Below, piece after piece: positions 6,255-6,467 of a DNA stretch of 6,467 bases. Position 1 is the stretch's first letter. Every line of letters starts with the position of its first letter. Made by a program: the position numbers and the translations under genes. Origin of the DNA: Pseudomonadota bacterium (GTDB taxonomy: Bacteria; Myxococcota_A; Polyangia; Fen-1088); NCBI GenBank assembly GCA_023438785.1, contig JAEXQJ010000245.1, positions 1 to 6,467 of the forward strand. Direction: 5' to 3'. A model generated the notes under the pieces. It saw nothing but the letters and a program-made list of their open reading frames with translations, did no database searches and was not told the origin of the DNA.

Positions 6255-6334
6255 GCCCAGTCACGTCAGGCAAGACGCCCGAAGTGCCCCAAATTCCGCT
6301 TGCGAGATTCCGGGAAGCTGTTGCAGCGACCGCA
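6255..6334. repeat. Diverged direct repeat, copy B
   Basis: Second copy of the element at 6128-6207, offset by 127 bases, same orientation. It keeps TTCCGGGAA (6308-6316) and GACCGCA (6328-6334). The second palindrome is changed to a different dyad, TTGC...GCAA (6321-6335). The roughly 47 bases between the copies show no clear similarity to either. Confidence 0.6.
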
Positions 6335-6467
6335 ATTCCGCCGTCCCCGAACCCTGGACAAGAAGGCGACCGCCACGCCCCCCGATCCCGCCGTCGATCT
6401 AGCCCCCGAGGCCGCCACGCCCCCTTCCCCCCCCGCCCGCGAGCCCAAGTCCGGGCCCCCCCCGGCC
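6335..6467. other. C-rich stretch at the window edge, no gene seen
   Basis: Together with 6045-6334 this makes over 400 bases without a convincing gene. Short open frames exist on both strands but have no ribosome binding site and low-complexity products rich in Pro, Arg and Gly. The final 60 bases contain two runs of eight C. A plus-strand frame open to the edge would encode a Pro/Ala-rich peptide, so the start of a linker-type coding region beyond the window cannot be excluded. Confidence 0.4.

Noticed and set aside
6275..6300. Possible sigma-54 promoter (GGCAC...TTGC) on the minus strand
   Set aside because: Spacing between the GG and GC elements is 15 bases rather than the required 10.
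6276..6345. Zinc-ribbon-like reading (KCPKFRLRDSGKLLQ) in repeat copy B
   Set aside because: Only one cysteine is present where a ribbon needs four, and copy A carries a stop and different residues at the matching place.
5929..6402. Plus-strand open frame of 157 residues over the repeat region
   Set aside because: It begins inside the antisense of the unknown gene, lacks a binding site, and is low-complexity; the frame that looks coding-like in the repeats is a different one.

Overview
The window is GC-rich DNA (long open frames on both strands, strong C/G preference at codon third positions) from a bacterium. Gene content and style suggest a myxobacterium-like member of the Myxococcota or a similar high-GC environmental Gram-negative. 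This is inferred from protein style only, since there is no rRNA or other marker gene here.

Layout, left to right. (1) 51-2300, plus: a secreted GH74-family xyloglucanase-type glycoside hydrolase, complete, with signal peptide and both family catalytic aspartates. (2) 2456-3436, plus: an atypical short-chain dehydrogenase/reductase (SDR) of the YbjT-like NAD(P)-binding group. (3) 3354 (or 3468) to 4100, plus: a CPBP-family (Rce1-like) membrane protein whose first reading overlaps the SDR gene; the two probably form an operon. (4) 4132-5172, minus: a DUF523-DUF1722 fusion protein (TudS-like/YbgA-like), converging on gene 3 with a 31-base gap. (5) 5349-6044, minus: an unrecognised 231-residue, helix-rich soluble protein with a near-ideal ribosome binding site, followed by a strong hairpin. 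(6) 6045-6467: no convincing gene. It holds two diverged 80-base direct repeats spaced 127 bases apart, each carrying small palindromes, then a C-rich run to the window end.

Working together: the GH74 enzyme stands alone as a plant-polysaccharide degrader. From memory, SDRs of this type and DUF523-DUF1722 proteins recur in stress- or light-associated gene neighbourhoods with DNA photolyase, so genes 2-4 may be a remnant or variant of such a neighbourhood, although no photolyase or MerR-type regulator is present in the window. No CRISPR array, tRNA, rRNA, insertion sequence or phage gene was seen. The least ordinary points are the duplicated element upstream of gene 5, the loss of a usual cysteine in the DUF523 domain, and the altered second motif of the CPBP protein.
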